Assembly (NCBI GenBank): GCA_034766995.1
Contig: CM068313.1
Span: 17,353,012 to 17,417,011, forward strand
Length of the DNA: 64,000 nt
Direction of reading: 5' to 3'
Source: Acanthacorydalis orientalis
Taxonomy: Eukaryota > Arthropoda > Insecta > Megaloptera > Corydalidae
The notes under the pieces are model-generated. The model had not been told where the DNA came from, made no database searches, and worked only from the letters and a program-made list of their open reading frames with translations. Below are positions 50,733 to 62,571 of the stretch, piece by piece. The number at the start of each line of letters is the position of its first letter. The first letter of the stretch is position 1. The position numbers and the translations under genes are program-made.

Positions 50733-52126
50733 CATGTTGTACAAAAAGTTTGAAATTGTAATTGCTTTCATGTTTTTTTAAACATTTTCATTCTAATGGA
50801 CACAAGAACTATATAAAACATAAATTAGGTTTCGAAACAAAAAGTCAGATCAAATGTAATATAAAAATCCACTGAATACTTTCTAAAATATATTCTAAGT
50901 TATTTTATGCTAATTTAGATTAATTGTTTAAAGTGTTATATTTTATTCGAATTGATTATTTTCCGCGAGAGATAAATATTTACTCAAATTAAATTAAAAA
51001 AATGCATTAAAAGAGTCAATTAAATTCGTTATCAACGATTAATTAACTAAAGTTTAAATTATTTTGACTTAAATGAAAGGGAACGGACTTGATTATTTCA
51101 CGCATCGTCGATAGTATAAAGATCAAATAAAAAATAATCAATGCATAAAAATTAAAAAAATATCTTTTCGTCGTAAATTAAACATCGTGATAAAATTCCA
51201 AATAAAAATTTACCAGTTATACTAATAAATCTTACATTTGATCTTATTTAGAGTTCATATCCTACTGAATAATTAATAACATTATCTAACAGGAAATTTT
51301 CAACATTTCATTTACATGTATCGATACTACATAATAAATCATAGAATATTTTTTTTATTAATGAGGTGCCAGGATAAAAATACATACATTACAAAAATAT
51401 CACTGGAATCATGTAAAATAATTAATAGTTCTATAGAGAAATATTATTCTTATAGTGTATGTTCATAAAAGGAACACATCTTTTATATATTACAATTTTG
51501 TCATTGATGGAACGTTTAAAAAACTGAAACGAAGGCTCTCGACACTAAATGTAAACACTGAATGATAAATACAAAACAAATATCGTTAATATAACAATCT
51601 CAAAACAAATTATCTAATTTTTTTTCGTGATACGTATGTGTAATTTTAAAAGTATTCTTTTATTTTTGATTTTAATCAAAAATATGATAAAAATGGGACG
51701 TAGAAAAATATAAAGAATTAAATTAACATTGTCATATTTCATAACATAAAACAACATATTATTTTTAAATTACATGTTTCATGATATCATCTACAATTAA
51801 CAATTGATATATTTTTCACTCTTTTATTATTTTATTTATTATATAATAACTTCATTTTAAGATTTCTTGTATACAAACCGAATATGTTCTTTAAAATAGG
51901 AAATTTTCTTGACAAAAATAGAACATATTTCCTTCATTTTTTAAACTAAGAAGACTATTTTGGATTTTCTCTCCAAAAATTAAATAGAAAAAATCAATAA
52001 ATTCATTGTAAATATTGAAACAAGTAAAATAAAATTGTGATATTTTTAAACTCGAAAAATTTTTACGAGATACAATATACAGATATCCCATTAGTTTATT
52101 TAAAAAAATTTTTTTGAATTTTTCAG

Positions 52127-52305
52127 GTAATATTTTTTATTTCTTTTTTATTTATTTTTAATGTAATGAATAATTATATATTTATACATTTAGGAATAGG
52201 TTTTGGTTTAGATTTAATATAATTTGGTTTAATTATATTAAGTTTTTGAATTATTGCTTTAATAGTAATAGCTAGAGAATGGGATAATATAAACAGATGC
52301 TAGTT
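52127..52305 (+). pseudogene. nad4: Nuclear mitochondrial insertion (NUMT) of nad4 fragment
   Basis: Read with the invertebrate mitochondrial code, 52133 onward gives FFISFLFIFNVMNNY, then a linker, then GLDLM, one stop, and FGLIMLSFWIIALMVMASE. This resembles the N-terminal part of insect NADH dehydrogenase subunit 4, where LSYGLILLSLWICSLM-LASE is typical. TGA must be read as Trp, ATA as Met and AGA as Ser (in MASE) for it to make sense; a nuclear reading is broken. One TAA stands where Ser is usual, so it is a dead nuclear copy covering roughly 55-60 codons. The exact ends are uncertain. Confidence 0.75.
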
Positions 52306-52409
52306 GTAAAAGAAATCGGTATTCAATTAATTCAAAATGTGCTTTGTTTCAAAGTAGAAATATTATAAATAATATACATACTTGAAAATGTATTCAAAGT
52401 ATAAATATT

Positions 52410-52530
52410 AAATATTTGATTTATGTAAATACACAATCTTAAACAAATGTTAGGCTTGTGTGTGTATGTATATATATTGTAAAGGCCTAACATTTGCTTA
52501 CGATTGTGTATTTACATAAATCAAATATTT
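52410..52530. repeat. 46-bp near-perfect inverted repeat (long hairpin)
   Basis: The left arm 52410-52455 and right arm 52485-52530 are complementary at 44 of 46 positions, around a 29-nt TG/TA-rich loop (52456-52484). The arms are not simple repeats. The structure could be a fold-back element, a hairpin-RNA or miRNA-like locus, or a recent inverted duplication. No TIR, TSD or coding frame marks it as a known transposon. Confidence 0.9.
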
Positions 52531-53160
52531 TTTCCAGAAATATCTGTACCCGATATAAATTTAATTTCACAACAAATCGATCACGCGTGCTTCCATTACT
52601 TTGAAAGCAAATTCTGAACGTATTTCGAAACGTGAAAACAAATACTACACACTGGTTAAACACATTAAATATCTGCAAAGCCATTTGAATCTAGAACATG
52701 TTCACTACTCACATAAATATAGATATAAACGAAGTCCACGCTGCTATTTGTTAATTGAACGTTTTTTTTTTATTGCCGAATCTAGATTACTTGAAATGAA
52801 TACAAAACAAAAGCTCAACGTTGAAAATTATCACGGAACGGTTTTATTTTAATTGTATAACAAAAGCATATGATATAGTTAAACGTTTTATATTTCAATT
52901 TATCATCGTGTAATTCATAATGAATATATACATGTGTACCAATTAATATTGATTTTGTAGGTCAACAATTAGTTAATTCTTCAATATTTATTCACTGTAC
53001 TGGATATGAATGCTTACCAATAGCTAAAAATAAAACTGAAGAATTGGCGTTTAGTACATATTTTATCACATACAAAGGTCGACTGAAACTTTTGTACGTA
53101 GAATAATGTTACCTCATTCTTTCCTTTAATATAAAATTTAAAACAATTGCATTTTCATAC
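52531..53160. other. Unidentified, somewhat complex sequence
   Basis: A plus-strand 83-codon frame at 52601-52852 contains YTLVKHIKYLQSHLNLEH and other non-repetitive sequence but no family I know; a 65-codon minus-strand frame overlaps it. It could be part of the element that ends at 53190, but nothing proves it. Confidence 0.3.
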
Positions 53161-53165
53161 CCAAA

Positions 53166-53190
53166 CCCAAAACTTTTACAGCGACCCTCG
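53166..53190 (-). mobile_element. Solitary mariner-like terminal repeat
   Basis: Read inward on the minus strand from a TA (53191-53192): CGAGGGTCGCTGTAAAAGTT. It resembles the family B end CGAGGGTCGTTTGATAAGTT. I found no partner end within the preceding 2 kb and no transposase, so it may be the relic of a decayed or truncated element. Confidence 0.4.
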
Positions 53191-53192
53191 TA

Positions 53193-53656
53193 TATTTGAA
53201 ACAGCAGAACTTGTGGTAAACATAGCTCTCAGAAACACTGACTCGTGAATTTAAACTCAACTTCAAACTCTGTCAATTTTCATTAAGAAAACGATTGGTT
53301 CAAAGTTACACAATTTGAAACGAATATGATAAGTTTACAAATATTTTATAAGTTAATAATTTAGAACCGACATAAATATATTGTCAAAAATAAAAAAATG
53401 TACCGTATTCAAATACGGACAATAAATGATTATCATAATAAAATTCATATTTCAACTTATATCATTATCATCAACTTACATTATTCTAGATAAACTAATA
53501 ATCTCTTCACTAAACTAATACCCAGAATGAAATTAAAAAAATATATATAATAGTATTAATTTTATAAATAAAAAATATAAATATTATTTTCCTAATTTTA
53601 TGTGCCAAAATTATTGCAATAAAAAGAAAACATTTATTGAAAAATAAAATATAGAT
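53193..53656. other. AT-rich non-coding DNA
   Basis: Nothing recognised. Confidence 0.55.
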
Positions 53657-53657
53657 A

Positions 53658-54212
53658 TTAGGTTGATAGGAAAATAACTGCTCATTTCTGTTTTCTGAAT
53701 TTGAACATTATTTTTTTCAATGAAAGTGTCAGTTCTTCGTGTTCATGTTAATATCATTTTAAAGAGCAGTTTTCAGTCTGTATTTTGGTAACATCAACTT
53801 TAATTTTATTATTTTTTTCTTCAAATTGGGCCATTGATTTAAAAATGGAAAAGAAGCAAATACAGAATTTTTTTGTACACGTTCAAAACGGATGGTAGAG
53901 AAGTAGAAACTACTCGAAAACTAAATGATGCTTTTGGAGTGGGTATTGTTAAGGAATGTACGATTCAATGGTGTTTCCAAAAAATTCATACTAGAGTCGA
54001 GAGTGTTAAAGATGAAAGTCCCGGGCGTCCTTCAGTTCATAACGACCAACTGCAGGCGTTAGTTGAATCAGAACCATGCACAATAATTCGAGAGCCTACA
54101 TAAAAGTTAGGCGTTAGTCATCAAACAGTTCTGAACCACTTAAAACAACTACAGAGAAAAATATATATGAATTTAAAGTTCATAAACCGGAATTATTGTT
54201 CTACCAACCTAA
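53658..54212 (+). mobile_element. Internally deleted mariner, family A copy 2
   Basis: A 555-bp element. The left TIR begins TTAGGTTGATAGGAAAATAA and the right, read inward, TTAGGTTGGTAGAACAATAA, running into ATTCCGGTTT. TA lies at 53656-53657; on the right the TA is replaced by GGTA. The leader and coding remnant align with 3310-3811. It keeps the full bipartite DNA-binding region but lacks the catalytic domain. Confidence 0.9.
53845..54160 (+). pseudogene. Mariner transposase DNA-binding-domain remnant (family A copy 2)
   Basis: ATG at 53845 begins MEKKQIQ, then the frame shifts. From 53873 it reads YTFKTDGREVETTRKLNDAF, then TIQWCFQK (first helix-turn-helix), PGRPSVHNDQLQALVESEP (the GRPS hinge, related to an AT-hook-like linker in mariners) and IIREPT, a stop, then KLGVSHQTVLNHLKQLQRK (second helix-turn-helix). 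The catalytic domain is absent: the next sequence is the 3' end. Copy 1 at 3497 lacks the second helix-turn-helix as well. Confidence 0.87.
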
Positions 54213-55604
54213 GGTATACATATAAAAATTAAAATATTTGCATGTGAAAACTTTACATATCTACTTTTTCATTTTTTTAATCACCTACGTAAATTATAAT
54301 ACGAATTTGATTATTGAATAACCATTTTTATTAATACTATACTTAACGACCCAAATTTCAAAAATAGATACAACATTTTTGTTTTGAAATTCAATAAATC
54401 TAACAACCTAATTAATATCCATCACACTCCAAGCAAAGTAATAATGACTTTATCTGTTAACCAACTAAAAAAAATCAATAAATGAAAAACTAACAATTCT
54501 GAATTTGTTTTGATTTTTTAAACAGACATATTATTTTTCAGAAAAATAATACTATGCCAAACGTTTCATAAAATTAAATCTTTATAATTTTTAAAAATTT
54601 AAATTTGTTAAAAAAGTGTACATGTTTTAAGAGATTAGACATTTTTTCATTTAAGATTAAACCGGAATCTACCTTTTAAATCAAGTGTATCTATGCCCAG
54701 AAATACTTTAAAGTATTTCATATTAATCAGAATTTATTTAATTCTAAAACGTGTAACTATTACAATAATTACTCTAATATAATAAATTTATTTTCTAAGT
54801 GATGACAATGTTTCGAATTACATAATTATTCGACGGGTAATGTTTTAAATAAAAAAAAAAAAACAATCTCAAAAACTAACAAAACTATAAGAGACTGAAA
54901 ATAATTTTCTTTCAGATTTCATGAAATATAATTTCTTAACCTGAATAATTGTATTTTTTATTAGATAAAATCTTACAACAACATGAAACACTAAAATCTT
55001 CATTTTATTCTTCATTTAACAAAGGTAAAATTCTTCTCAAATACCAAACTAAAACTATAGTTGCCTATTAAATGTCATATTATAAAAAAAAATGTCATCA
55101 AATATGAAATAATTTTACAATAATAAATAATAACTCACAATTCGAAAAAATGTTTTTATGTTTATGTATAAAGAGAGAAAATACTTTTATTAGACATTCA
55201 ACGTCAAAATGCTAGAAGCGACCATCGAGAAAAAGTCGAAACATGTGAATAATGTATATTTAGACTCACGACCAAACACCGACGTAATATATTTGAAACG
55301 TTTTAAAACGTATCGCGTATCATGAAAAAATACACTTGCTCATTATTCTTTCTTATACTAAACCGAGCAATACATCAAAATAATGTACCTTTGAAAATAC
55401 AGCAATATAAAAATATCACATTAATAATGAAATAAAACACAACGTGTAAACGATACTACGTACATAATGTAGTAATATCAAAATCGATTATTGAACACAC
55501 TAATAATAATTTATAGTTTATTTTCAATCAATTCTACATTCAAATATATTCATTTATGAATAATATATAAACGTAACGATCATGTATATAAATTTATTCT
55601 ACAT
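54213..55604. other. AT-rich non-coding DNA
   Basis: Nothing recognised. A short perfect palindrome ACGTTTTAAAACGT occurs near 55296-55311. Confidence 0.5.
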
Positions 55605-55606
55605 GT

Positions 55607-55610
<4 letters not shown>

Positions 55611-55654
<44 letters not shown>

Positions 55655-55677
55655 TAGATAGAAAGAGAGAGAGAGAT
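55611..55677. repeat. (TA)n/(GATA)n/(GA)n compound microsatellite
   Basis: TA 55611-55652, GATA units to 55661, GA to 55677. It lies 30 bp upstream of the Tigger-like element. Confidence 0.95.
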
Positions 55678-55706
55678 ATGAATAGACAGATAGACATAGT
55701 CATATA

Positions 55707-56644
55707 CAGTAGACCCTCGCCGAACGACTGATCGTACAATGACCGGGCTTCATGAAGCACACATTACTCACTACAAGAGGATCATATCTCACGAAATAAC
55801 AACCCTGACTGACTGCACTACACCGTGATGGGGAATAATGAAACGGCCTTTAAAAGGTTTTGGAAAAAGCATTATAACATCCTCCATGCTGTGAAATTGA
55901 TTGTGAATGCATGGAGTGATGTCACTGTATGTACACTAAACACCTCCTGGAGGCCATAATAGTCCAATATGCTGCTGATCATGATGATGTTCAATACTTA
56001 AATTTGTTGAAGATCATCATCAGGAGCTGACAACAGAGGAACTACAGCAGTTAGAGGAGGTGATTGAAGTGAGAAAAGATAGTGGGGAGAATAAAGTTAA
56101 AGAAGATCCACATGTTATGAGTAGTAACAAATTAAAAAACTTGTTAAGTGCATGGGAAATTGTTAAAAATAAAATGAAATTCCATCCGAAAATTAAAAAG
56201 ACTGAAGTTCATATATTCCAAATTGAGGACAATCTAATTGTTTACTTTTACAAATTGAAAACAAATAGGTAAAGGCAGTCCATTCTTGAAAGGTTTCTCA
56301 CAAAGCCTCAGGTTCCTTCCAACTCAGTGCCACTGCCACGAAGGGGGCTAGAATTGATTCCCCTTCTAGTAGTGAATTATCAGAAATCTTCATGGAGGGT
56401 GATTTTTTTCTAAAGATCGGAATTGGTAAATTGCTGGTATGGGGCACCATCGAATAAAAACAGATTATTAGTAATAAAAGATAAAGAAAAATAATTTATT
56501 ATACATACACTTAAAATTAAATTTTATCTAACGTACGGTTAGATTTTGGAAACTGCACTAATTAGAAGGTTTACATATTATAAATGCTTTATACAACGAC
56601 CGTTAGTCCTGCACCAATTATGGTCGTTCAACGAGGGTCTACTG
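55707..56644 (+). mobile_element. Internally deleted pogo/Tigger-like transposon
   Basis: A 938-bp element with TIRs of about 22 bp: CAGTAGACCCTCGCCGAACG on the left and, read inward from the right, CAGTAGACCCTCGTTGAACG. TA lies at 55705-55706; on the right it has become TG. Ends starting CAGT and TA targets are usual for the pogo/Tigger group. An autonomous element would be about 2-2.5 kb. Here the DNA-binding part and most of the DDE domain are deleted, and only the C-terminal part of the transposase is left. Confidence 0.85.
55849..56272 (+). pseudogene. Tigger-type transposase C-terminal remnant
   Basis: From 55849: FKRFWKKHYNILHAVKLIVN, AWSDVTVCTLNTSWRP, resembling the end of the Tigger DDE domain (KKY-I-DAI--IA-AW-EV-QSTLN--WKKLWP). 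After a frame change it reads EDHHQELTTEELQQLEEV, an acidic helix, and SSNKLKNLLSAWEIVKNK. It ends KTNR, a stop at 56270-56272, then RQSILERFLTKPQ in the same frame, matching the Tigger tail around QTSLD-F. The catalytic Asp residues are not in the surviving part. Confidence 0.8.
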
Positions 56645-56847
56645 TGTATATATATATGCATTTATTGGCCAGTTTTTAATATTTTTGTTATTATCGAAAA
56701 TATTTTTTCTGTTCTAAATTAAAATTACAAATTATACAAAACATATATATAAGAAATAAACCATAATTTATATACCCGTTTGTATCAACTGACAATAGTT
56801 ATTTCTTTAATAATACCAGTTGCGCAAACAAAAATCAAATTTATGTA

Positions 56848-56850
<3 letters not shown>

Positions 56851-56893
<43 letters not shown>
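56851..56893. repeat. (TA)n microsatellite
   Basis: TA array of about 43 bp. Confidence 0.95.
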
Positions 56894-56896
<3 letters not shown>

Positions 56897-57707
56897 ATGT
56901 CGTTGAAAATTAAGATCCAATTACTTTATTTTAAAACTATATGATTTTTTTTATTTAAATACTCCAAAAATTATATTTTATCTAACGACATAATTTAATT
57001 GCCCATACTAGACATTAAACTGTTAATTAAAAAAAAATAATGAAATTTTTCAAATAATTTAATATATTTGTTGTAATAATGTTTCTAGAGAATTTTACTC
57101 ATATAAACTGTCTAATAGATTTGTAAAAAAATTATAATTTATATACTACAAGGTGTAATCTGAATTTTTTTATTATATAAGACAATTTCAACCCCTGTGT
57201 TACAAATACACATTATAATACTATCATCTAACACAATATACAACAACCATTAATCATAAAACAAGAACACAACTATTAACTAATTATTAGCTGTCAATTA
57301 TTAATAATGGATTGATTATTAATAACTTATTAATTATTATCATTAACTATTTGTAAAATAATCTTCATAAAACTAATATAAGTTATTATTTAAAATATCT
57401 AAAAAAAATAATGATTTATATAGAATACTACATATTCAGTTTCTAAAAAAAAGTATTTACTTTTAAATTGAACACAATTTTTAATAAAAAAAAATATTCT
57501 TGTTGATTAGCTTAGTTATAATTGGTTTAACTGAACATATTTCATGAAATTAAACTGAAATTTAAATCTACTAATTATTTTTTCAATTATATTTCAACAT
57601 ATTTCGATAAAAAAATGTTACATTTAATATATTAAATTGTATGTCGAGTAAGTTTAAGGGTGGCATTCAAAAGGTTGAAAAACTACCGTTGAAACTCTTA
57701 TAAATGG

Positions 57708-57710
<3 letters not shown>

Positions 57711-57766
<56 letters not shown>
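57711..57766. repeat. (TA)n microsatellite
   Basis: TA array of about 56 bp. Confidence 0.95.
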
Positions 57767-57769
<3 letters not shown>

Positions 57770-58979
57770 GTGTTCTAAGTAGAATCTCAAATTTTGACAT
57801 TACTATTTGCATAATATTCAACATTTCTTATGAAGCTACCTTATGAAGCTACCTACACCAATGAGAAAAATGATGAATGTTTGCATGCATAACACATTTA
57901 TTTCTCAGTGATTTTTTTTATATTTTTTTAGTAAAAGTTATACATCAGATAATAAAAATACAGGGGTGCTAAATCCATTATCAATACTTTAAATTGATAT
58001 AAAACATGGTCCTTATTTTAAATATACTTATGTGTATGTTTTCTGTAAATATTTGAAGTGGACTATTTTAAAATTTACATATAAAATTAAAAATATCACA
58101 CACGTGAACCATTTTAATTATATTTCTTCTTCTCTCAAGACTATTTTCCATATAGTATATACTTTCAAAACTACGATCTGGAACTAAAATGTAAATTTTA
58201 TTAAATATAATGTTTGTTCCGAACAGTAATTCTACTTCTAATAATAAGTTTTTTAATGAATACATTAAATTTTAAAGTTTATTTTAAATTACTATTGAAA
58301 TTTTCGTCAATAAAATATCTTTTTTACACTTAAATAATGTATACTTTAAATAATATTTTGATAATTTATTAACTGAATTCAACCCTTTTTATTAAGTGAT
58401 TTTTGTCTTGATTTTTTTCAGAAAAATATAATAATTTTGTTTATAAAAATCAAATTTATATTATTTAATTCAAGTATTTTACTTGGTTATCAACATCATA
58501 CAAATCAATTAAAATATATGTAATAATATCTTTATTATATTTAAAAAAAAAGAACGAAAAAATATTTATTTAAATATAATGATTATATAAAAGTAATTTA
58601 TATATATATATATAAATTATTCTACTTCAAAAAAGGATGAAAAATAATCACAATTAATATAAAACGTTAAAACAATTTAATCAAATAAAGTTCATTAAAT
58701 GCAGTTACATCAACTGTTGAAATGTCACTTCTATTTAGTTGTTCTCAGAACTTTTTTACTCTCAAACCGTTCTACTTTTCAGTTTGACGTAATTAAATTA
58801 AACACTTACTAATCATTAAACTAGCAAGTTTTTGAAAACTTACTAATTGCGTTTAAAAAAAGGTACTGGAACATCAGCAATAATGAAGAAGATTACATAA
58901 AACTGTGGTGAAAGAAAAAACAATATGGTATAATTTTCTTTTTTTAATAAAAGTTGTACAGCCATTATACGGAATAAAA

Positions 58980-59210
58980 AAAAAGTTGAATCATGCGCAA
59001 ACTGATACGAATTATAAGGTCGGGAAAATACACTGACCCCATGCTAGTGATACAACCACAGTGCCCCTCTTCTATGCTTTTATCGACCTTGACTTTCCTC
59101 GTCTACCATCCGGTTGAATTTATGAGTTCTTTCGGAAGAAATACGAAAAGTCACAGTGACGGGGAATGTCTACTGGTCATTCTTGCAGACATAGATTGCA
59201 GTAAATAAAT
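58980..59210 (+). other. Complex-sequence island with a 71-codon frame
   Basis: A block of balanced composition holding an open frame at 58993-59208 (MRKLIRIIRSGKYTDPMLVI, later PVEFMSSFGRN and ECLLVILADIDCSK). No family recognised. It could be an exon or a chance frame in a regulatory block. Confidence 0.3.
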
Positions 59211-59271
59211 TGCATTCATTTGTTTCGACGAATTATGATGTTATATACATATAAAAAACATATACACACGT

Positions 59272-59319
<48 letters not shown>
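59272..59319. repeat. (CA)n/(TA)n microsatellite
   Basis: CA to 59286, then about 34 bp of TA. Confidence 0.95.
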
Positions 59320-59322
<3 letters not shown>

Positions 59323-59703
59323 CAAAACTCTAAAATAATAACACACGAAATTAAAAAAAATATCTGACAGTAAATTTGTTAAATAAATGTATTATAAAGG
59401 TCGATTTCCTAACTTGTTAAAATTACCTCTGTTTAAAAAATTCTTCATGTTCCTTGTTTGTATATAATTAATCTATAACTTCAGTTTCCCATAAATTCCA
59501 AGCCACGAGCACGCCATGTTTTATTCAATAGGAAAATTAAGAAATATTTACATGATAGAAAGTGTTTAAAGAGGATTCAGATTCTTAAATGAATGTCAAT
59601 ATCGCAATTCACGAACGCTTCAATTAAGTACATACATACGCACACTTTTACATGCAATACGTGTGAATACATGTTTTAAATAACATGTACACTTACATAC
59701 ACA

Positions 59704-59705
<2 letters not shown>

Positions 59706-59747
<42 letters not shown>
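59706..59747. repeat. (TA)n microsatellite
   Basis: TA array of about 42 bp. Confidence 0.95.
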
Positions 59748-59750
<3 letters not shown>

Positions 59751-60007
59751 CTTAAATATGAATAAAACGCACAAAAGCGCAGTTACATAAACTCCACAAA
59801 TCGATAAACTACGTTTTAACGGAGCGATGTAATTACAGTTTAAGTGGTATAATTTGTACTTTATTTATACAATTAAATATATTATATACTCGTAGTGTAA
59901 CTATTGAACATTAGCCATTCTATTACAGAGATAATAACTGGTTTTTAATTAATTAATTTATGTTTATTGAATCTTTTATATGAAGTTAATATTAATTTGT
60001 ATTATAC

Positions 60008-60009
60008 AT

Positions 60010-60055
<46 letters not shown>

Positions 60056-60155
60056 GAGAGGAGTATTATAAAACTGGTTTTACGAAGCTTCAAAAATGCA
60101 TTAAAACGTATATATGTGTATGTATATATAGGGAGAGAGAGAAAAAGAGAGAGAA
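60008..60155. repeat. (CA)n/(TA)n and (GA)n microsatellites
   Basis: CA then TA at 60008-60052, and GA-rich tract 60131-60155, with unique sequence between. Confidence 0.9.
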
Positions 60156-61420
60156 GAAAAATACATATTTTACGAATTGCAAATCTAACAAACACAAAAT
60201 GAAATAAACGTATTCGAATGAAAATCATTTCATTGCAAAAAAAATATATATATTTCACTGTCTATAAAACAATGACAATAATCAACATCCGTCTATATAA
60301 CGAAGTAGTGTTGTCTTTGTACAATAACTGAACATGAAACTAAAATCAATTATTTATCTACTATCCTTATATCGTAATTCAAGAGTAATTAATTTTTGAA
60401 TATTTTTTTCATCGAATAAAAAATTTAAACTGTTCATTACGAACGCTATAAGTAATTTGGATGGATCAACACTTTCCAAAAACAAAAAGACATTTTCACA
60501 ATAGTAATCATTACAACATGAAACCAGTCATCGATCAGTAAGTGTGTGTTACTTCATAATAACGCCCACTCTAATGACACAGCGATAATGACAAATGTAC
60601 TGCAGAAAAAAATCGACTAAAACACCTGACATTTTCTGAACAACATTTTTTTTCTTTTTTATAACAGTTTTAATTGATACCAGCCGAAATAAGAACTATA
60701 AAAATCATTTTTTTAGATAAAAATTATAGTACGGCAATAAAAGAAGATTCTTAAATCATTTATTAAGAATTATACACACATGATTTTTTTTGTGTAATAA
60801 TATTCATACAAGAATTTATATTTAAAAACATGGTGTTAATAATCTTATCGAAAATAACGATTTAACACTATTTAGTGCTACTTAGTATTTGACTCGACAC
60901 TTGATTAAAACGTATCGTTAGATATTGAAAATGAAGAAACGATATTTTGACAAAAATATCAAATATAGTACCACTCATTACTTTCATTTTTATTCAATAC
61001 AGATAATCTAGTTCTTTGAGAAACGAATTTAAATAATAACAATAAATAAATATAAATTACTTTGTCAAATAAATACTTTTTTTTACCACCAAACCATAAA
61101 AATATATCTGGTCATTAATGTTCAATAAATAATTATTGCATAGGGAAACAATCATCCACAGAGCGCCAAGGCGCAGAAAAATATTTAAATATAAATTATT
61201 TTTAATAAATAAGGTCGTGCATGTGTATATAAATACATATATCGATCGCGACGTAACTCTTCTCTTACTAAAAGCTACTTGTCATTCACTAGTAAGTCGT
61301 ATGATCAAATTAGGATAGATTGGTAAACAAAATTGGTAAATAAAAATGTTTTACTGTGTTTCCATTCTGATATTGGAAGGATTTTCCTTTCATTTTATTT
61401 GTATTCATGCATGTGTGTGT
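60156..61420. other. AT-rich non-coding DNA
   Basis: Nothing recognised. Confidence 0.55.
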
Positions 61421-61423
61421 GTG

Positions 61424-61435
<12 letters not shown>

Positions 61436-61462
<27 letters not shown>
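61436..61462. repeat. (GA)n microsatellite
   Basis: About 27 bp of GA following a short TA run. Confidence 0.95.
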
Positions 61463-61466
<4 letters not shown>

Positions 61467-61950
61467 AAAATATTTATAAAAAAAATAAAAATGAAATTTT
61501 TATAACAAGGATAAACATATATGAAAATATAAGATTCTTGTTTCAACTATATAAATCTCACATTTATTTAAAATATCACTATACTATGAAGAAAATACTC
61601 CCATATGAGAATTTTTTAATTAATAGTTTAAAAATAGTTTCAAAAAAGGTTAGTATGTCCGTCATTATTCAATAATTACAAAGTATTTTTTTCATTTAAA
61701 CAAATCATGAAAAGAATACATGATACCTAAACAAAACCATACAAACAATTATTTTCTATGCATTATTATTATATAGTAACAATCAGTAAAAAAAAAACTA
61801 TTTCTAATTATCATAATTTTTAATTTAAAGGATCAAATGAAAAATATTAGACAAATCTTAATTAATATGGTCCTTTCCATTAACAAAAATAAAAAGATTT
61901 ATAAATACAGAAAATGTATAGCATGTATACATAAATGTGTGTGTGTGAGA

Positions 61951-62009
61951 ATATATATATAGATAGATAGATAGAGAGAGAGAGAGGGAGAGAGAGAGGG
62001 AGAGAGAAA
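61951..62009. repeat. (TA)n/(GATA)n/(GA)n compound microsatellite
   Basis: TA, then GATA, then GA with GGGA interruptions, the same unit order as at 55611-55677. Confidence 0.95.
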
Positions 62010-62290
62010 CGTATATATCCATGCATACACGTATTCATATGTATACATATGAGATTAATAATTGGCATTTTGGTGAACTTTTATATTCAATTCAGGTATT
62101 GCCAAGGTCACAATGATTGGATATTCAATACAAAAATATTAAAATTCATTCTAAGAAAAAAAATTCAATTCACACCTTTAACCACATATATATTCTTCAC
62201 TCGTACTGAATATCAACTTGAATGTTAAGATCTGAAAATGCGTATTTTTTTATTTTTCCTCTATTGTTTGTAAGGTTCTTTTGCAACAAA

Positions 62291-62296
<6 letters not shown>

Positions 62297-62356
<60 letters not shown>

Positions 62357-62382
62357 TTATATAGATATATATATATATATAT
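62297..62382. repeat. Interrupted (TA)n array
   Basis: About 86 bp of TA with TATTATA, TACATA and TTTATATAGA interruptions. Confidence 0.9.
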
Positions 62383-62571
62383 GCATGTATATATTCATGT
62401 ATGTATGTAATTAGTATCAGTGTGATTAATTTATACATATAGTACCTAGACATTATCTGCAACCGATCAAAAAATAAGCTTTATTTAAAAAAATATTTGA
62501 AGATACGCTTTGTACTAAAGTCAATAGGGAAGTTTCACTGTTTTCTCGAAAACATCGTAGTGTGTATTTCT

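Larger units (their letters stand above)
49689..52126. other. AT-rich DNA with TA arrays
   Basis: TA arrays at 49892-49929 and 50699-50730. No gene or transposon recognised. Confidence 0.55.
56645..58979. other. AT-rich DNA with TA arrays
   Basis: No gene or transposon recognised. The 65-codon minus-strand frame at 58068-58265 is not convincing. Confidence 0.5.

Noticed and set aside
52601..52852. 83-codon frame considered as a host gene
   Set aside because: No recognised domain, no support for start or splice sites, and an overlapping frame on the other strand.
58993..59208. 71-codon frame considered as a gene
   Set aside because: Non-repetitive but unrecognised; kept only as a sequence island.
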